Shown: positions 9,005 to 18,742, counted from the stretch's first letter. The stretch: 64,000 nt of DNA from Candidatus Acetatifactor stercoripullorum (GCA_019114005.1 DXGH01000030.1:1-64000), one strand, 5' to 3'. Translations and numbers: made by a program. The notes: generated from the letters alone by a model not told the origin.

Positions 9005-9043
9005 TAAGTCATACGCTTATATGGGCGTATGGCTTATTTTTTG
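9005..9043 (+). terminator. Rho-independent terminator after the cyclase gene
   Basis: AAGTCATACGC pairs with GCGTATGGCTT (one wobble) around a short loop and is followed by ATTTTTTG. Confidence 0.8.
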
Positions 9044-9063
9044 TAAAAAATAATAGAAAAAAG

Positions 9064-9093
9064 TATACAAAGTGCACAATAATCCATTATAAT
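9064..9093 (+). promoter_or_regulatory. Candidate promoter of the YesN-type operon
   Basis: A consensus TATAAT (9088-9093) is preceded by a weak -35 TATACA (9064-9069) at 18-bp spacing. The ATG follows 63 bases downstream. Confidence 0.45.
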
Positions 9094-9156
9094 AGAGGAA
9101 ATAAAAGCTGTAGAAACACATATTTTGCACCAGTATGAGGGGAAAGGAGAGCACAA

Positions 9157-10734
9157 ATGTACACGGTGGTTGTGGCGGATGACGAGGAAGAATTGAGAAA
9201 GGCGATTATCAGAAAGGTGGATTGGGAGAGCATAGGCTTTCAGGTGATCGGAGAAGCGGAAAACGGCATAGAGGCTCTGGAGCTGGTGGAGAAAAAGGAG
9301 CCGGACCTGCTTCTTACGGATATCCGTATGCCCTTTGTTTCCGGAATAGAGCTGGCAAGGCAGGTAAGGGAAATCCGTCCCACCACACAGATCGCATTTT
9401 TGAGCGGGTTCGACGAGTTTTCCTATGCCCAGCAGGCCATACAGTACAATATTATCAGCTATTTGTTAAAGCCCATTTCCATGCGGGATTTGACAGAGGA
9501 GCTTAAGAACATTAAGAAGAAGATAGACCACATTTTTGAGGAATTTGACTTAAGAAAGCAGGAAAAGACATACATTCATGAGTTTGTGCTGCCTCTTTTA
9601 CTGGACAGCTATGGGAAGCTGGACCATCCCCACAGGGAGGAACAGCTTTTGGAACAGGCTGTGGCCTGCGGACTTGTGCGCAGTAAAAGCAATGCCCTTC
9701 AGTATGTGGTTCTTGCCACCATGGTGCAGGATGGGGAGGGTGTGAACCGGACGGCGCCGGAGCTGGTGCATTCCGTGGATCTGATTTTGAAGAAATATGC
9801 AGGCTTTTACAGCTTCTACATGGAAGGGCGGGTAATTTCCCTGCTCTTAGCCACAAAAGGAGCCTTTGAAAAGTATCTTCACATTATGGTGGGGGATATT
9901 GTACAGAGCACGGAGCGTATTTTGGGGCTGCACTGCCACATCGGAGTCAGCCGGATACAGGAGCATTTTACCGGCTGTCATGAGGCATACAATGAAGCCA
10001 TGAATGCCCTTGGCTACAGCAATACCAAAGAAAAGAGCAGCATCCATTACATAGCGGACGAGGAGCGGGTGACTTCTCTTGATCTGTCCACAATGCAGGA
10101 CGTGGTAACAGAGCTGGAAAATCTCATACGGGGAGGCTCCAGGGAGGAGCTGCAGCAGTATCTGGAGGAATTGTTTGAGGGCATGAGAGGGGAAAATGTG
10201 CAGATCAAGCTGAAATTTCTCATGATGCAGATGTTTTCCTCTATTTTTCGCATTGTCTGTGCGGTGACGGATGAGATTACCTTGATGAAAAGGCTTACCT
10301 TTGTGGAAGGCTCCTACGGGGAGATGAAGGAGCAGCTGATATCTGTCTGTCTGGAGGCCAGGGAGCTTGTAAATGCCGGGAAGAAAAAAAGCAGCCAGAT
10401 CATGTGCGAGCAGGCTATGTACCTGATTGAAAAGGAGTACGCCGATCCGGCCTTGTCTCTGGTGGGGGTCAGCGGAAGAATTAATGTCAGTCCCAATTAC
10501 TTAAGCGCCCTGATCAAAAAGGAGGCGGGAATGAGCTTTGTAGACCTGCTGACTCGAAAGCGCATGGAGCGGGCCAGGGAGCTGGTTACAGGCACTTCTA
10601 TGAAGGTCAGGGAAATTGCGGAAAAGTGCGGCTATAACGATCAGCATTATTTCAGCTACTGCTTTAAGAAGTACTGCGGGATATCTCCCAACGCCATGCG
10701 GCAGCAGACAGGAGAACAGCAGGAGGGGCTATGA
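9157..10734 (+). CDS. YesN-type response regulator (REC + AraC HTH)
   Basis: The product is a 525-residue cytoplasmic response regulator. The receiver domain (about 1-120) has the acidic pair DD at 8-9, the phospho-acceptor D55 in LLLTDIRMP and the conserved K in LLKPIS. A long middle region resembles the linker of YesN proteins. The C-terminus (about 425-515) is a double helix-turn-helix of AraC type (LSLVGVSGRINVSPNYLSAL; VREIAEKCGYNDQHYFSYCF). It starts at 9157 behind AAAGGAGAG and overlaps the next gene, its YesM-type kinase, by four bases. It most likely controls the mglBAC importer genes downstream in response to a sugar. Confidence 0.92.
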   Translation: MYTVVVADDEEELRKAIIRKVDWESIGFQVIGEAENGIEALELVEKKEPDLLLTDIRMPFVSGIELARQVREIRPTTQIAFLSGFDEFSYAQQAIQYNIISYLLKPISMRDLTEELKNIKKKIDHIFEEFDLRKQEKTYIHEFVLPLLLDSYGKLDHPHREEQLLEQAVACGLVRSKSNALQYVVLATMVQDGEGVNRTAPELVHSVDLILKKYAGFYSFYMEGRVISLLLATKGAFEKYLHIMVGDIVQSTERILGLHCHIGVSRIQEHFTGCHEAYNEAMNALGYSNTKEKSSIHYIADEERVTSLDLSTMQDVVTELENLIRGGSREELQQYLEELFEGMRGENVQIKLKFLMMQMFSSIFRIVCAVTDEITLMKRLTFVEGSYGEMKEQLISVCLEARELVNAGKKKSSQIMCEQAMYLIEKEYADPALSLVGVSGRINVSPNYLSALIKKEAGMSFVDLLTRKRMERARELVTGTSMKVREIAEKCGYNDQHYFSYCFKKYCGISPNAMRQQTGEQQEGL

Positions 10735-12488
10735 AGAAAAGCAATTTGTCTCTTTCCCATATTATCACCATGCTGGTGGTGTCGCTGGTGACCATCATCA
10801 TTTTGTCCACAGCGTTTGTGTTCATGTCCGTATATGTAAACAGCATGGAAGAGAATGCCGCAACCAGCAGTGAGCAGACGGTGGTGCAGGTGTCAAACAC
10901 GGTGGGAAATTACATAGAGGACATGAAGGAGATCATGACGCTGATTGAGGAAAGCTACCGGATGGAAAAGGAGGAGAGAGAGGATACCTTAAAAACCCTT
11001 ACAAACGTGCGCTCCGATCTGGTGGCTATCTATGTGTATGATGAAAATGCAGAGCTTTTAAGCGCATATACGGGAAAGTATGATTTCAAGGAGAATTATT
11101 TGAAAAATTTATCCTATGTGGAGGCGCCGGAATATGAACAGGGAGCCATCTATATTTCCAAGCCCCATGTGGAGTCCATGCTGGTGAACGAATATCCTTG
11201 GGTGGTTTCTGTGCTGCAGGAAATAGAGGGGGAAAACGGCAAAAAGAACAGAGTGGTCATCGACATCCGCTTTTCCAAAATATCGGATTATGTGGACGAC
11301 GTAGGCATAGGGCGGCACGGCTACTGCTTTATTACGGATATGGACGGGGAGATTATCTATCATCCCCAGCAGCAGCTGATCTATTCCGGGCTGAAAAGTG
11401 AGCCCACAGCAGACGTCATGGGAAGAGTGGACGGCTCCTATCAGGAACAGCAGGTGATTTATGCCGTAAAAACCCTGGATAATTACGGGTGGCGCGTGGT
11501 GGGAGTCAGCTACATAAACGAGCTGGTTACCGCTAAGGAGACCGAGGTTTTTGGAATTGTCATTGTGATACTGGTGATCATTTTCTTTGTCACCTTCGTC
11601 AGCAGCTATATTATGTCCTGTGTGGTTTCCAAACCCATTCAAAAGCTGGTGAACGACATGGGGGAATTTGAAAAAAACGCTGCAGGCTATTCCTACAGCC
11701 CCATGGGCGGCATCGGGGAAATACAATTTCTGTCCCAGTCCTTTGGACATATGGTGAAACGAATCCAGAGCCTGATGAATCAGGTCAGACAAGAGGAGAT
11801 CACGCTGAGAAAGACGGAGCTTAAGGCGCTGCAGGCCCAGATCAATCCCCACTTTCTCTACAATACGCTGGATTCCATCGGCTGGCTGTGCGAGGAGGAG
11901 AGAAGCAGGGACGCGGTGGAAATGGTAAACGCCCTGGCGAAGCTTTTTCGGATCAGCATCAGCAAAGGCCATGAGCTGATTACGGTGGAGAAGGAGCTGG
12001 AACATGCAAGAAGCTACCTGAAAATACAAAAATTCAGATATAAAAATCAATTCAATTATGAATTTCAGGTGGAAGAAGGATGCCTTTCCTATTACTGCAA
12101 TAAAATCACCTTGCAGCCCATTATTGAAAACGCTATTTACCATGGCCTTAACCGGATGGTGGATGAAGGGCAGATTGTTGTGCGGGCCTATACGGATGGA
12201 AGGGATATGGTTTTTGAGGTGGAGGACAACGGTGTGGGAATGACGAAGGAGCAGTGCCGCAGCATCCTGCAGAAGGAACCCGGAGAGAGCGCCGGTATCG
12301 GTATTAAGAACGTCAATGACAGGATTCAGATTTACTTTGGGGAAAGCTACGGGATACAGATAGAAAGTGAACTGGATGAAGGAACCACGGTAAGGATCCG
12401 GATGCCGAAGCTGGAAAGAGAGGACGTAGAAACCTATACCGGGTCCGTGAAGGCCCCTGATCCTGTGGAGAAGGGAGAAAGTCGATGA
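10731..12488 (+). CDS. YesM-type sensor histidine kinase
   Basis: The product is a 585-residue membrane kinase. It has helices at about 9-33 and 273-297 flanking an external Cache-like sensor of about 240 residues, then a HAMP region (about 298-350). The His_kinase domain carries the acceptor histidine at about 374 in INPHFLYNTLDS, followed by an HATPase_c domain with PIIENAIYHGL, DNGVGM and GIGIKNVNDRI. This is the LytS/YesM kinase class. Four-base ATGA overlaps on both sides couple it to its response regulator and to the binding lipoprotein downstream. I infer that it senses sugar directly or through that binding protein. Confidence 0.92.
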   Translation: MKKSNLSLSHIITMLVVSLVTIIILSTAFVFMSVYVNSMEENAATSSEQTVVQVSNTVGNYIEDMKEIMTLIEESYRMEKEEREDTLKTLTNVRSDLVAIYVYDENAELLSAYTGKYDFKENYLKNLSYVEAPEYEQGAIYISKPHVESMLVNEYPWVVSVLQEIEGENGKKNRVVIDIRFSKISDYVDDVGIGRHGYCFITDMDGEIIYHPQQQLIYSGLKSEPTADVMGRVDGSYQEQQVIYAVKTLDNYGWRVVGVSYINELVTAKETEVFGIVIVILVIIFFVTFVSSYIMSCVVSKPIQKLVNDMGEFEKNAAGYSYSPMGGIGEIQFLSQSFGHMVKRIQSLMNQVRQEEITLRKTELKALQAQINPHFLYNTLDSIGWLCEEERSRDAVEMVNALAKLFRISISKGHELITVEKELEHARSYLKIQKFRYKNQFNYEFQVEEGCLSYYCNKITLQPIIENAIYHGLNRMVDEGQIVVRAYTDGRDMVFEVEDNGVGMTKEQCRSILQKEPGESAGIGIKNVNDRIQIYFGESYGIQIESELDEGTTVRIRMPKLEREDVETYTGSVKAPDPVEKGESR

Positions 12489-13450
12489 GAAAGGGAAGAA
12501 AAGGGATTTGCCTGCTTGCAGTGACTGCGCTTGTCTTTTTTGTCTGCGGCTGCACCCAGGGAGGGGAAAACCGCAAATCTTATGTTGCGGTGATCACCAA
12601 GTCTACCTCCAGCGCCTTTTGGAAAACGGTATATGCGGGAGCGGATGCGGCGGCTACGGAATATAATTTGAGTCTTACCCTTACGGGGCCGGAAAAGGAG
12701 GAGGACTATGAGCGGCAGAATCAGCTGGTCCGGGAAGCCATGGACAACGGGGCAGAGGTGATTGTTTTTTCCGCTGTGGATTATAATGCCAATTCCCAGG
12801 TGATCAATGAGGCCGCCCAGAGAGGAATCAAAATTGTGGTGATAGACAGCGACGTAAACAGCGATCAGGTGAGCTGCCGGATTGGGACAGATAATGTGGA
12901 GGCGGGCAGACAGGCGGCCCAGGCGGCTTTGCATACTGACGAGGAGGAGCTTTATGTAGGCATCGTGAACTATGATGTAAATTCTGCCAACGGGCAGCAG
13001 AGGGAGCAGGGATTTCGGGAAATTATGGAAGAAAGCCCACGGGTGAAGGAGATTACTACCATAAACGTGGTATCCACCACGGAGGACGCCAGGGAAGGAA
13101 CCAGAGAGCTGATCAAGGAAAATCCCCAGATCAATGTGATTGTCACCTTTAACGAGTGGACCAGCCTGGGCGTGGGGTGGGCCATCCGCGATTTGGAGGT
13201 AAAGGATGCCATTCATGTGGTGGCCTTCGATTCCAATACGGTTTCCGTTGGGATGCTGGAAACGGGAGAGGTGGACGCCCTGATTGTGCAAAATCCTTAT
13301 GCCATGGGATATCTGGGAGTGGAGGCAGCCTCTATTCTGGCATCGGGAAATAACGTGCAGGAAAGCGATGTGGATACCTCTGTCAAGATCGTGACCAGGG
13401 AAAATATGTTTGAACCGGAATGTCAGAAAATGTTATTTTTCTTTGACTAA
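12485..13450 (+). CDS. Sugar-binding lipoprotein linked to the sensor kinase
   Basis: The product is a 321-residue periplasmic-binding-protein-fold lipoprotein of the ribose/galactose (Peripla_BP_4) type. It has a signal peptide with lipobox FVCGC at about residue 19, then SYVAVITKSTSSAFWKTVYAG and the hinge motifs typical of RbsB relatives (VIVFSAVDYNANSQVINEA; DNVEAGRQAAQAAL; VVAFDSNTVSVGML). It overlaps the kinase gene by four bases and lies before a separate promoter and mglB. With a dedicated importer binding protein next door, this copy more likely presents ligand to the kinase, like ChvE-type sensory binding proteins. That role is inferred from gene order. Confidence 0.85.
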   Translation: MRKGRKGICLLAVTALVFFVCGCTQGGENRKSYVAVITKSTSSAFWKTVYAGADAAATEYNLSLTLTGPEKEEDYERQNQLVREAMDNGAEVIVFSAVDYNANSQVINEAAQRGIKIVVIDSDVNSDQVSCRIGTDNVEAGRQAAQAALHTDEEELYVGIVNYDVNSANGQQREQGFREIMEESPRVKEITTINVVSTTEDAREGTRELIKENPQINVIVTFNEWTSLGVGWAIRDLEVKDAIHVVAFDSNTVSVGMLETGEVDALIVQNPYAMGYLGVEAASILASGNNVQESDVDTSVKIVTRENMFEPECQKMLFFFD

Positions 13451-13512
13451 TTTGAATAGTTTTTTTAACCTTCTGCGTAAATAATTGTATATCTTTTCCA
13501 AAAATACTTTCT

Positions 13513-13556
13513 TATAATGAGGTTGTAAACGGTGAGGGGGGAACTCCTTCCCCTCA
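13513..13556 (+). promoter_or_regulatory. mglB promoter and leader stem-loop
   Basis: TATAAT at 13513-13518 is a good -10, with no clear -35 at normal spacing, as expected for an activated promoter. Just downstream, TTGTAAACG resembles half of a CcpA cre site. A stem TGAGGGG (13533-13539) / CCCCTCA (13550-13556) then forms in the 5' leader, 25 bases before the mglB start. Confidence 0.45.
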
Positions 13557-13580
13557 AAATATTTTAAGGAGGTATGTTTT

Positions 13581-14675
13581 ATGAAAAAGCTTTTGGCAAT
13601 TATTATGGCCGGCGTTATGATGCTGGGACTTGCCGCATGCGGCAGCAGCGGAGGAGGAGGTGATGAGCTGAGCGTAGGCGTGTTCTACTATACCTACAGC
13701 GATACTTATATTTCCAGTGTGCGTACCGCGCTGGATGCGCAGCTGACCGAAGCTGGCATCAATTTCCAGAATTATGACGGAAACAGCAACCAGACCACAC
13801 AGAATGAACAGATTGACACAGCCATTGCCCAGGGAACGAATCTTTTGATTGTAAATATCGTTACGTCAGGTTCCGTAGATGCTTCCCAGGCGATTGTTGA
13901 CAAAGCGGAGGCGGCGGGAATTCCCGTTATTTTCTTTAACCGTGCGGTAGAGCCTGACGAAGAGGAAGGCGTAGTGCTTGGAAGCTATGACCAGTGCGCA
14001 TTTGTAGGCACGGACGCTCCCGAGGCAGGACATATGCAGGGCCAGATGATCGGCGAATATGTGGTGGAAAATTATGACACCATTGATTTGAACGGCGACG
14101 GCGTAATCAGCTATGCAATGTTTATGGGACAGCTGGGCAATGTGGAGGCTATCTATCGTACCCAGTATGCTGTTGAGGATGCTAATGCAGCGCTGACCGC
14201 AGCAGGCAAGCCTGAGCTGGAATACTTTGACGCTTCCAATACGGATAAGTATCAGGTTGACCAGGATGGCAACTGGTCCGCAACTGCAGCAAACAACTAT
14301 ATGACCACCAACCTGTCACAGTACAACGAATCCTCCGGAAACATGATTGAGATCGTGATCTGCAACAATGATGGTATGGCAGAGGGCGTTATTTCTGCAT
14401 TAAACGACAGGGGCTACAATCTTGGCGACGGCAGCAGCACTACAATTCCCGTATTTGGTGTTGACGCAACGGATGCTGCAAAGCAGCTGATCGCAGACGG
14501 CAAGATGACAGGAACCATCAAGCAGGATGCAGAAGGCATGGCGGGCGCAATCGCACATCTTACAAAGAACGTTCAGGCAGGAAGCGATTTGATGGCAGAC
14601 ACAGACAGCTACAATATTTCCCCGAATGTAAGCAACAAGATTTATATTCCTTATGGAGTATACACCGGAGAATAA
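13581..14675 (+). CDS. mglB: Galactose/methylgalactoside-binding lipoprotein
   Basis: The product is the 364-residue substrate-binding protein of a galactose-type ABC importer. It has a signal peptide with lipobox GLAAC at about residue 20, followed by a glycine/serine linker. The fold is Peripla_BP_4 with the MglB hallmark of a calcium-binding loop resembling an EF hand (DLNGDGVISY). The ligand segments VIFFNRAVE and VFGVDATDAAKQL match the galactose/glucose family. A strong AAGGAGG ribosome site precedes the ATG, and a hairpin follows the stop, which can give more binding protein than transporter. Galactose is the best guess for substrate, but glucose or galactosides are possible. Confidence 0.92.
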   Translation: MKKLLAIIMAGVMMLGLAACGSSGGGGDELSVGVFYYTYSDTYISSVRTALDAQLTEAGINFQNYDGNSNQTTQNEQIDTAIAQGTNLLIVNIVTSGSVDASQAIVDKAEAAGIPVIFFNRAVEPDEEEGVVLGSYDQCAFVGTDAPEAGHMQGQMIGEYVVENYDTIDLNGDGVISYAMFMGQLGNVEAIYRTQYAVEDANAALTAAGKPELEYFDASNTDKYQVDQDGNWSATAANNYMTTNLSQYNESSGNMIEIVICNNDGMAEGVISALNDRGYNLGDGSSTTIPVFGVDATDAAKQLIADGKMTGTIKQDAEGMAGAIAHLTKNVQAGSDLMADTDSYNISPNVSNKIYIPYGVYTGE

Positions 14676-14688
14676 AGGGCATAGCAAA

Positions 14689-14720
14689 AGCGGCTGCTGC
14701 TACGGCAGCGGCTGCTTTTT
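14689..14720 (+). terminator. Intercistronic hairpin between mglB and mglA
   Basis: AGCGGCTGCTGC pairs with GCAGCGGCTGCT (two G-U pairs) around a four-base loop and is followed by TTTTT. It probably acts as a partial terminator or RNA-stabilising stem that raises mglB over mglA and mglC. Confidence 0.7.
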
Positions 14721-14804
14721 CGCTGACAGGGCTTTCATCGGCATATCCGGTACAGGAAAGCCTTGTGGGCGGAATCATGGAAACAGACAGTAAGGAGGAT
14801 GCGT

Positions 14805-16304
14805 ATGGAACGGGAAGTGCTGTTACAGATGACGGACATATGCAAGGAATTTCCCGGCGTAAAGGCCCTTGACCACGTCTCTTTGACGGTGAAGAAGGGC
14901 ACGGTGCATGCACTGATGGGAGAAAACGGAGCCGGAAAATCCACGCTGATGAAATGCTTGTTCGGCATTTACAGTAAGGACTCCGGAAGTATTTTACTGG
15001 AAGGAAAGGAAGTAAACTTCAAAAATTCCAAGGAAGCGTTAAACAATGGAGTTGCCATGGTGCATCAGGAGTTAAATCAGGCCCTGAAGCGCAATGTGAT
15101 GGATAACATATGGCTGGGGAGATATCCAAAAACTGCGGGGCTTGTGGTAAATGAGCACCGTATGTATGAAAGCACCAAGGCTGTTTTTGAGGAGCTGGGG
15201 ATTTCGGTGGATCCCAAGAGAATTATGAGCACCATGCCTGTTTCCCAGAGGCAGATGGTGGAGATCGCAAAGGCGGTATCCTATCATAGTAAGGTGATTG
15301 TATTTGACGAGCCCACCTCTTCCCTTACAGAGGAGGAAGTGGAGCATTTATTTAAGATCATCAATATGCTTCGGGACAGAGGCTGTGGAATTATATATAT
15401 TTCCCACAAAATGGCGGAGATTTTAAGAATTGCAGACGAAGTTACAGTTATGCGGGACGGAACCTGGGTGGCCACGGAGCCTGCGGAAAAGCTGACCACG
15501 GATCAGATTATAAAGCTGATGGTGGGAAGAGAGCTGACGAACCAGTTTCCTCCAAAGACAAACAAGCCGGGGAAGGTGGCTCTGGAGGTGGAAAATCTCA
15601 CGGCCAGGTATTCTCTCTTAAAGAATGTTTCTTTCCAGGCAAAAAGAGGCGAGATTGTAGGTCTTGCGGGACTGGATGGCAGCGGACGTACGGAAACTTT
15701 GGAAAACATATTTGGCGTTGCCACCAGGAAGGACGGCGTAATTAAGCTGGACGGAAAGGTGGTAAGCAATCGAAATGCCAGGGAATCCATCAAAAACGGA
15801 TTTGCCCTTCTGACAGAGGAGCGCAGGGCAACAGGCATTTTCGGTATTTTAAATATCCGGGAAAACACGGTAATCTCAAGCCTCAAGAAGCATAAGAAGG
15901 CGGGCGTTTACCTCAGTGAAAAATCTATGGAAAAGGATACGGAGTGGTCCATCAATGCCATGCGGATCAAGACGCCCTCCCAGAAAACCAAGATCAGATC
16001 GCTTTCAGGAGGAAACCAGCAGAAGGTGATTCTTGGGCGGTGGCTTTTAACGGAGCCGGAGGTGCTGATGCTGGATGAGCCTACCAGAGGCATTGATGTG
16101 GGCGCCAAGTATGAGATATATCAGCTGATTATTGATTTGGCTAAAAGAGGGAAAGTAGTTCTTATGGTATCCTCGGAAATGCCGGAGCTTCTGGGCGTGT
16201 GTGACCGTATTTTGGTCATGAGCGGCGGAAGGCTGGCGGGAGAGGTGGATGCAAAAAATACCACGCAGGAGGAGATCATGGCTCTTGCCGCAAAATATGT
16301 TTAG
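14805..16304 (+). CDS. mglA: Galactoside import ATPase MglA
   Basis: The product is a 499-residue tandem ATPase of the ribose/galactose importer class. The first half has Walker [10 protein letters not shown], Walker [12 protein letters not shown] and a degenerate signature ([12 protein letters not shown]). The second half has a degenerate Walker A (GLDGSGRTE), a canonical signature LSGGNQQKV and Walker [14 protein letters not shown]. This asymmetry is typical of MglA/RbsA. I chose the ATG at 14805 because AAGGAGG ends six bases before it; an ATG at 14799 abuts the ribosome site. It powers uptake with MglB and MglC. Confidence 0.93.
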   Translation: MEREVLLQMTDICKEFPGVKALDHVSLTVKKGTVHALMGENGAGKSTLMKCLFGIYSKDSGSILLEGKEVNFKNSKEALNNGVAMVHQELNQALKRNVMDNIWLGRYPKTAGLVVNEHRMYESTKAVFEELGISVDPKRIMSTMPVSQRQMVEIAKAVSYHSKVIVFDEPTSSLTEEEVEHLFKIINMLRDRGCGIIYISHKMAEILRIADEVTVMRDGTWVATEPAEKLTTDQIIKLMVGRELTNQFPPKTNKPGKVALEVENLTARYSLLKNVSFQAKRGEIVGLAGLDGSGRTETLENIFGVATRKDGVIKLDGKVVSNRNARESIKNGFALLTEERRATGIFGILNIRENTVISSLKKHKKAGVYLSEKSMEKDTEWSINAMRIKTPSQKTKIRSLSGGNQQKVILGRWLLTEPEVLMLDEPTRGIDVGAKYEIYQLIIDLAKRGKVVLMVSSEMPELLGVCDRILVMSGGRLAGEVDAKNTTQEEIMALAAKYV

Positions 16305-16318
16305 AGGAGGATACGTGC

Positions 16319-17422
16319 ATGAATCCCACGAAAATGTTTCATAACAAAATAGGCAGTATGAAGCAGGGCTTTGCAAATTACAAGAGCCTGGACAGCAGAG
16401 ACAAGAGAACCTTTTGGAAGGAATTTTTGTTAAACAATGCGCTGTATATCCTGCTGATTATTGCAATTATCTACACCTATATACAAAATCATAACTTTTT
16501 GGGTGCCCCGTCTATCGTAAATATCATCAGCCTTTCGGCAGCCAACCTGCCCATTGCCTGTGGTATTGCGGGCTGTATCGTGCTGACGGGAACAGACCTT
16601 TCCGCAGGGCGTGTTGTGGGCTTGACGGCATGTATTACCGCATCCCTGATGCAGTCGGTAGATTATGCCACCAAGATGTTCCCCAACCTTCCTGTACTGC
16701 CCATTCCGCTGATGATTATCATTGTGATTCTGGTAGGCGGCATCGTAGGCTGGGTAAACGGCTTTTTTGTAGCGAAATTCCAGCTGCATCCCTTCATTGT
16801 TACGCTGGCCACCCAGCTGATCGTGTACGGCATTCTGCTGATGTATATCATGATCAATGGAAATAACGGACAGCCCCTGTCCGGTCTGGACCAGCATTTC
16901 AACGATGTGGTAAAGGGAAGCATTGTGTCCTTCCAGGCGGGAGGAGCGAGGGTAGCCATACCCAATTATGTGTGGCTGGCCTGCATTGTGGTTGTGCTGA
17001 TGTGGTTTATCTGGAATAAAACCACCTTTGGCAAAAATATGTTTGCAGTGGGCTCCAACCCCGAGGCGGCTAAGGTTTCCGGCGTAAACGTAATGCGCAC
17101 CACCATTTTGGTACATACACTGGCAGGCGCTATGTACGGCATCACGGGATTTATTGAGTCCTCCCGTATCGGTTCCAACACCGCAGCCACCGGATTAAAC
17201 TATGAATGCGACGCCATCGCAGCCTGCGTAATCGGCGGTGTATCCTTTGTAGGAGGCACCGGTAAGATCAGCGGCGTGGTTATGGGCGTATTCCTGCTGC
17301 GTATTATCTTCGTGGCATTGAATTTCCTTTCCATTAACATGAATATGCAGTATGTGATCAAGGGACTTATTATTTTGATCGCCTGCGCCATTGATATGAG
17401 AAAGTATTTGGTGCGCAAGTAA
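16319..17422 (+). CDS. mglC: Galactoside import permease MglC
   Basis: The product is a 367-residue integral membrane permease of the BPD_transp_2 (RbsC/MglC) family, with about ten helices. Conserved segments include GIAGCIVLTGTDLSAGRVVG near the first third and GVNVMRTTILVHTLAGAMYG, then ACVIGGVSFVGGTGK. The ATG lies 15 bases after the mglA stop with GAGGAGG between. It forms the channel for the sugar bound by MglB. No terminator is obvious before the next gene, so read-through is likely. Confidence 0.93.
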   Translation: MNPTKMFHNKIGSMKQGFANYKSLDSRDKRTFWKEFLLNNALYILLIIAIIYTYIQNHNFLGAPSIVNIISLSAANLPIACGIAGCIVLTGTDLSAGRVVGLTACITASLMQSVDYATKMFPNLPVLPIPLMIIIVILVGGIVGWVNGFFVAKFQLHPFIVTLATQLIVYGILLMYIMINGNNGQPLSGLDQHFNDVVKGSIVSFQAGGARVAIPNYVWLACIVVVLMWFIWNKTTFGKNMFAVGSNPEAAKVSGVNVMRTTILVHTLAGAMYGITGFIESSRIGSNTAATGLNYECDAIAACVIGGVSFVGGTGKISGVVMGVFLLRIIFVALNFLSINMNMQYVIKGLIILIACAIDMRKYLVRK

Positions 17423-17486
17423 TTTTTTAACAAGCAAGATAAGAGCATGGGAAATGCTTAAGGACAACAGATCAGGAGACAGCGCC

Positions 17487-18149
17487 ATGGAAAATCAGCA
17501 CATGCAGGAAAACCTGCAGACGGAGGAAAATCAGCAGACAGAAGAAAGCCGGCAGAGGGAAGAGGCGCAAAGCAGCCAAAGGCCCAGAGGGAAATGGTTT
17601 GGCAGAGGAATTTACGGCAGTAAGGATGTGCCAATCCGCATACTGGACGGCCTGATCGGAGTGCTGGCAGGCGCTGCCCTGATTCTGATCATCTATTTCA
17701 CCATAAACGGAGGCTTTCAAATTACCTTTGACACCCAGGGCGGCAGCCAGGTGGCGGCACAGAAGCTCAGATATGGACAGCTGGTGTCAAAACCGGAGGA
17801 GCCTTACAAGCCGGGCTATGATTTTCAGGGCTGGTATGGGCAGATAGAAGGAGAGGAAACGGCCTGGAGCTTTGAAAGTGAAAAGGTCACCGGAGACATT
17901 ACCCTTTATGCCAGATGGACCCCGGCCCAGATCACGGTAAAGTTTGATTTAAACGGCGGTGTTTCCCAGGAGGGCTCGGATGTGCTTGCACCCATGGAGG
18001 TGACCTTTGGGGAGACCTATGGGGAGCTTCCAGTTGTGTCAAAACAGGGAAGCACCTTCTTGGGCTGGGAATACGACGGGGAAATCATTACCTCTGACAC
18101 CATCGTACAGATGACAGGCGAGCATGTGCTTACAGCGGCATGGGAATAA
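17487..18149 (+). CDS. Single-span membrane protein with two B-repeats
   Basis: The product is a 220-residue protein with a Gln/Glu-rich N-terminus (about 1-40), one membrane helix (about 56-78, LDGLIGVLAGAALILIIYF) and two external InlB B-repeat-like modules, each ending in a GW/ARW-type motif (GYDFQGWYG...LYARW and STFLGWEYDG...LTAAW). Such repeats are listerial/bacterial surface modules of grasp-like fold. There is no signal cleavage site, so it stays anchored by the helix. The start at 17487 follows CAGGAGA; an upstream ATG at 17454 lacks a site. It follows mglC closely and may be co-transcribed, but I can assign no function. Confidence 0.75.
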   Translation: MENQHMQENLQTEENQQTEESRQREEAQSSQRPRGKWFGRGIYGSKDVPIRILDGLIGVLAGAALILIIYFTINGGFQITFDTQGGSQVAAQKLRYGQLVSKPEEPYKPGYDFQGWYGQIEGEETAWSFESEKVTGDITLYARWTPAQITVKFDLNGGVSQEGSDVLAPMEVTFGETYGELPVVSKQGSTFLGWEYDGEIITSDTIVQMTGEHVLTAAWE

Positions 18150-18178
18150 AAAGGAATTGCAAATTCAATTCTTTTATC
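18150..18178 (+). terminator. AT-rich terminator hairpin
   Basis: AAAAGGAATTG pairs with CAATTCTTTT with one bulged base around a short loop, followed by ATC. It probably ends the mgl transcript. Confidence 0.55.
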
Positions 18179-18209
18179 ATACAATAGGAAGCACAAAGGA
18201 GGGATTCCT

Positions 18210-18695
18210 ATGAATTTAGTGATTACCATGAGCCGCAGGTTTGGAACAGGCGCCAGCCTGATCGCAAAGGAGCTTTCTGAAAAGCTGAATGTGCCTGTGT
18301 ATGATAAGGCCTATATTGAGCATGAACTTGAGGGGGACAGCTTTGCCTCTGAGGCGGAGGTGATAAAGGAGCTGGCGGGACACCCTTGTATTATTTTGGG
18401 CCGCTGTGCTTCTGAAATTCTGAAAGATCAGCCCAATGTGTTCAACATTTATGTCAGCGCGGATAAGGAGGACCGGATTCACCGGATTATGAAGAAAGAA
18501 TCGCTGCCCTATGAGGAGGCTAAGGCCCTGCTTGAGAAAAACGACAGGGAACGGGCCGACTATTACTATGAAAATACCGGCAAGGTCTGGGGCGATGTGA
18601 ATAATTACCACATGATTCTGGATACCTCCAGACTGGGAATAGAGAACTGCGCCGGGATTCTTTTGAAATATTTTGAACGGGTAGAGATTATTTAA
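18210..18695 (+). CDS. Cytidylate-kinase-like protein
   Basis: The product is a 161-residue protein of the cytidylate kinase-like family (CMP kinase relatives of unknown substrate). The N-terminus VITMSRRFGTGASLIAKELS is the P-loop region, with the shortened GTGAS form usual in this subfamily instead of GSGKS/T. Later segments CIILGRCASEIL, RIHRIMKKE, NDRERADYYYENTGK and YHMILDTSRLGIENC match family members. It is shorter than the usual 200-220 residues, mainly in the nucleoside-binding middle. A strong AAAGGAGGG site precedes the ATG. It stands alone between two terminators. Nucleotide kinase activity is plausible but not certain. Confidence 0.8.
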   Translation: MNLVITMSRRFGTGASLIAKELSEKLNVPVYDKAYIEHELEGDSFASEAEVIKELAGHPCIILGRCASEILKDQPNVFNIYVSADKEDRIHRIMKKESLPYEEAKALLEKNDRERADYYYENTGKVWGDVNNYHMILDTSRLGIENCAGILLKYFERVEII

Positions 18696-18742
18696 GATAT
18701 TATCATATGGGAGGCTTTGGGACCTCCAAAGGGAAATACAGG

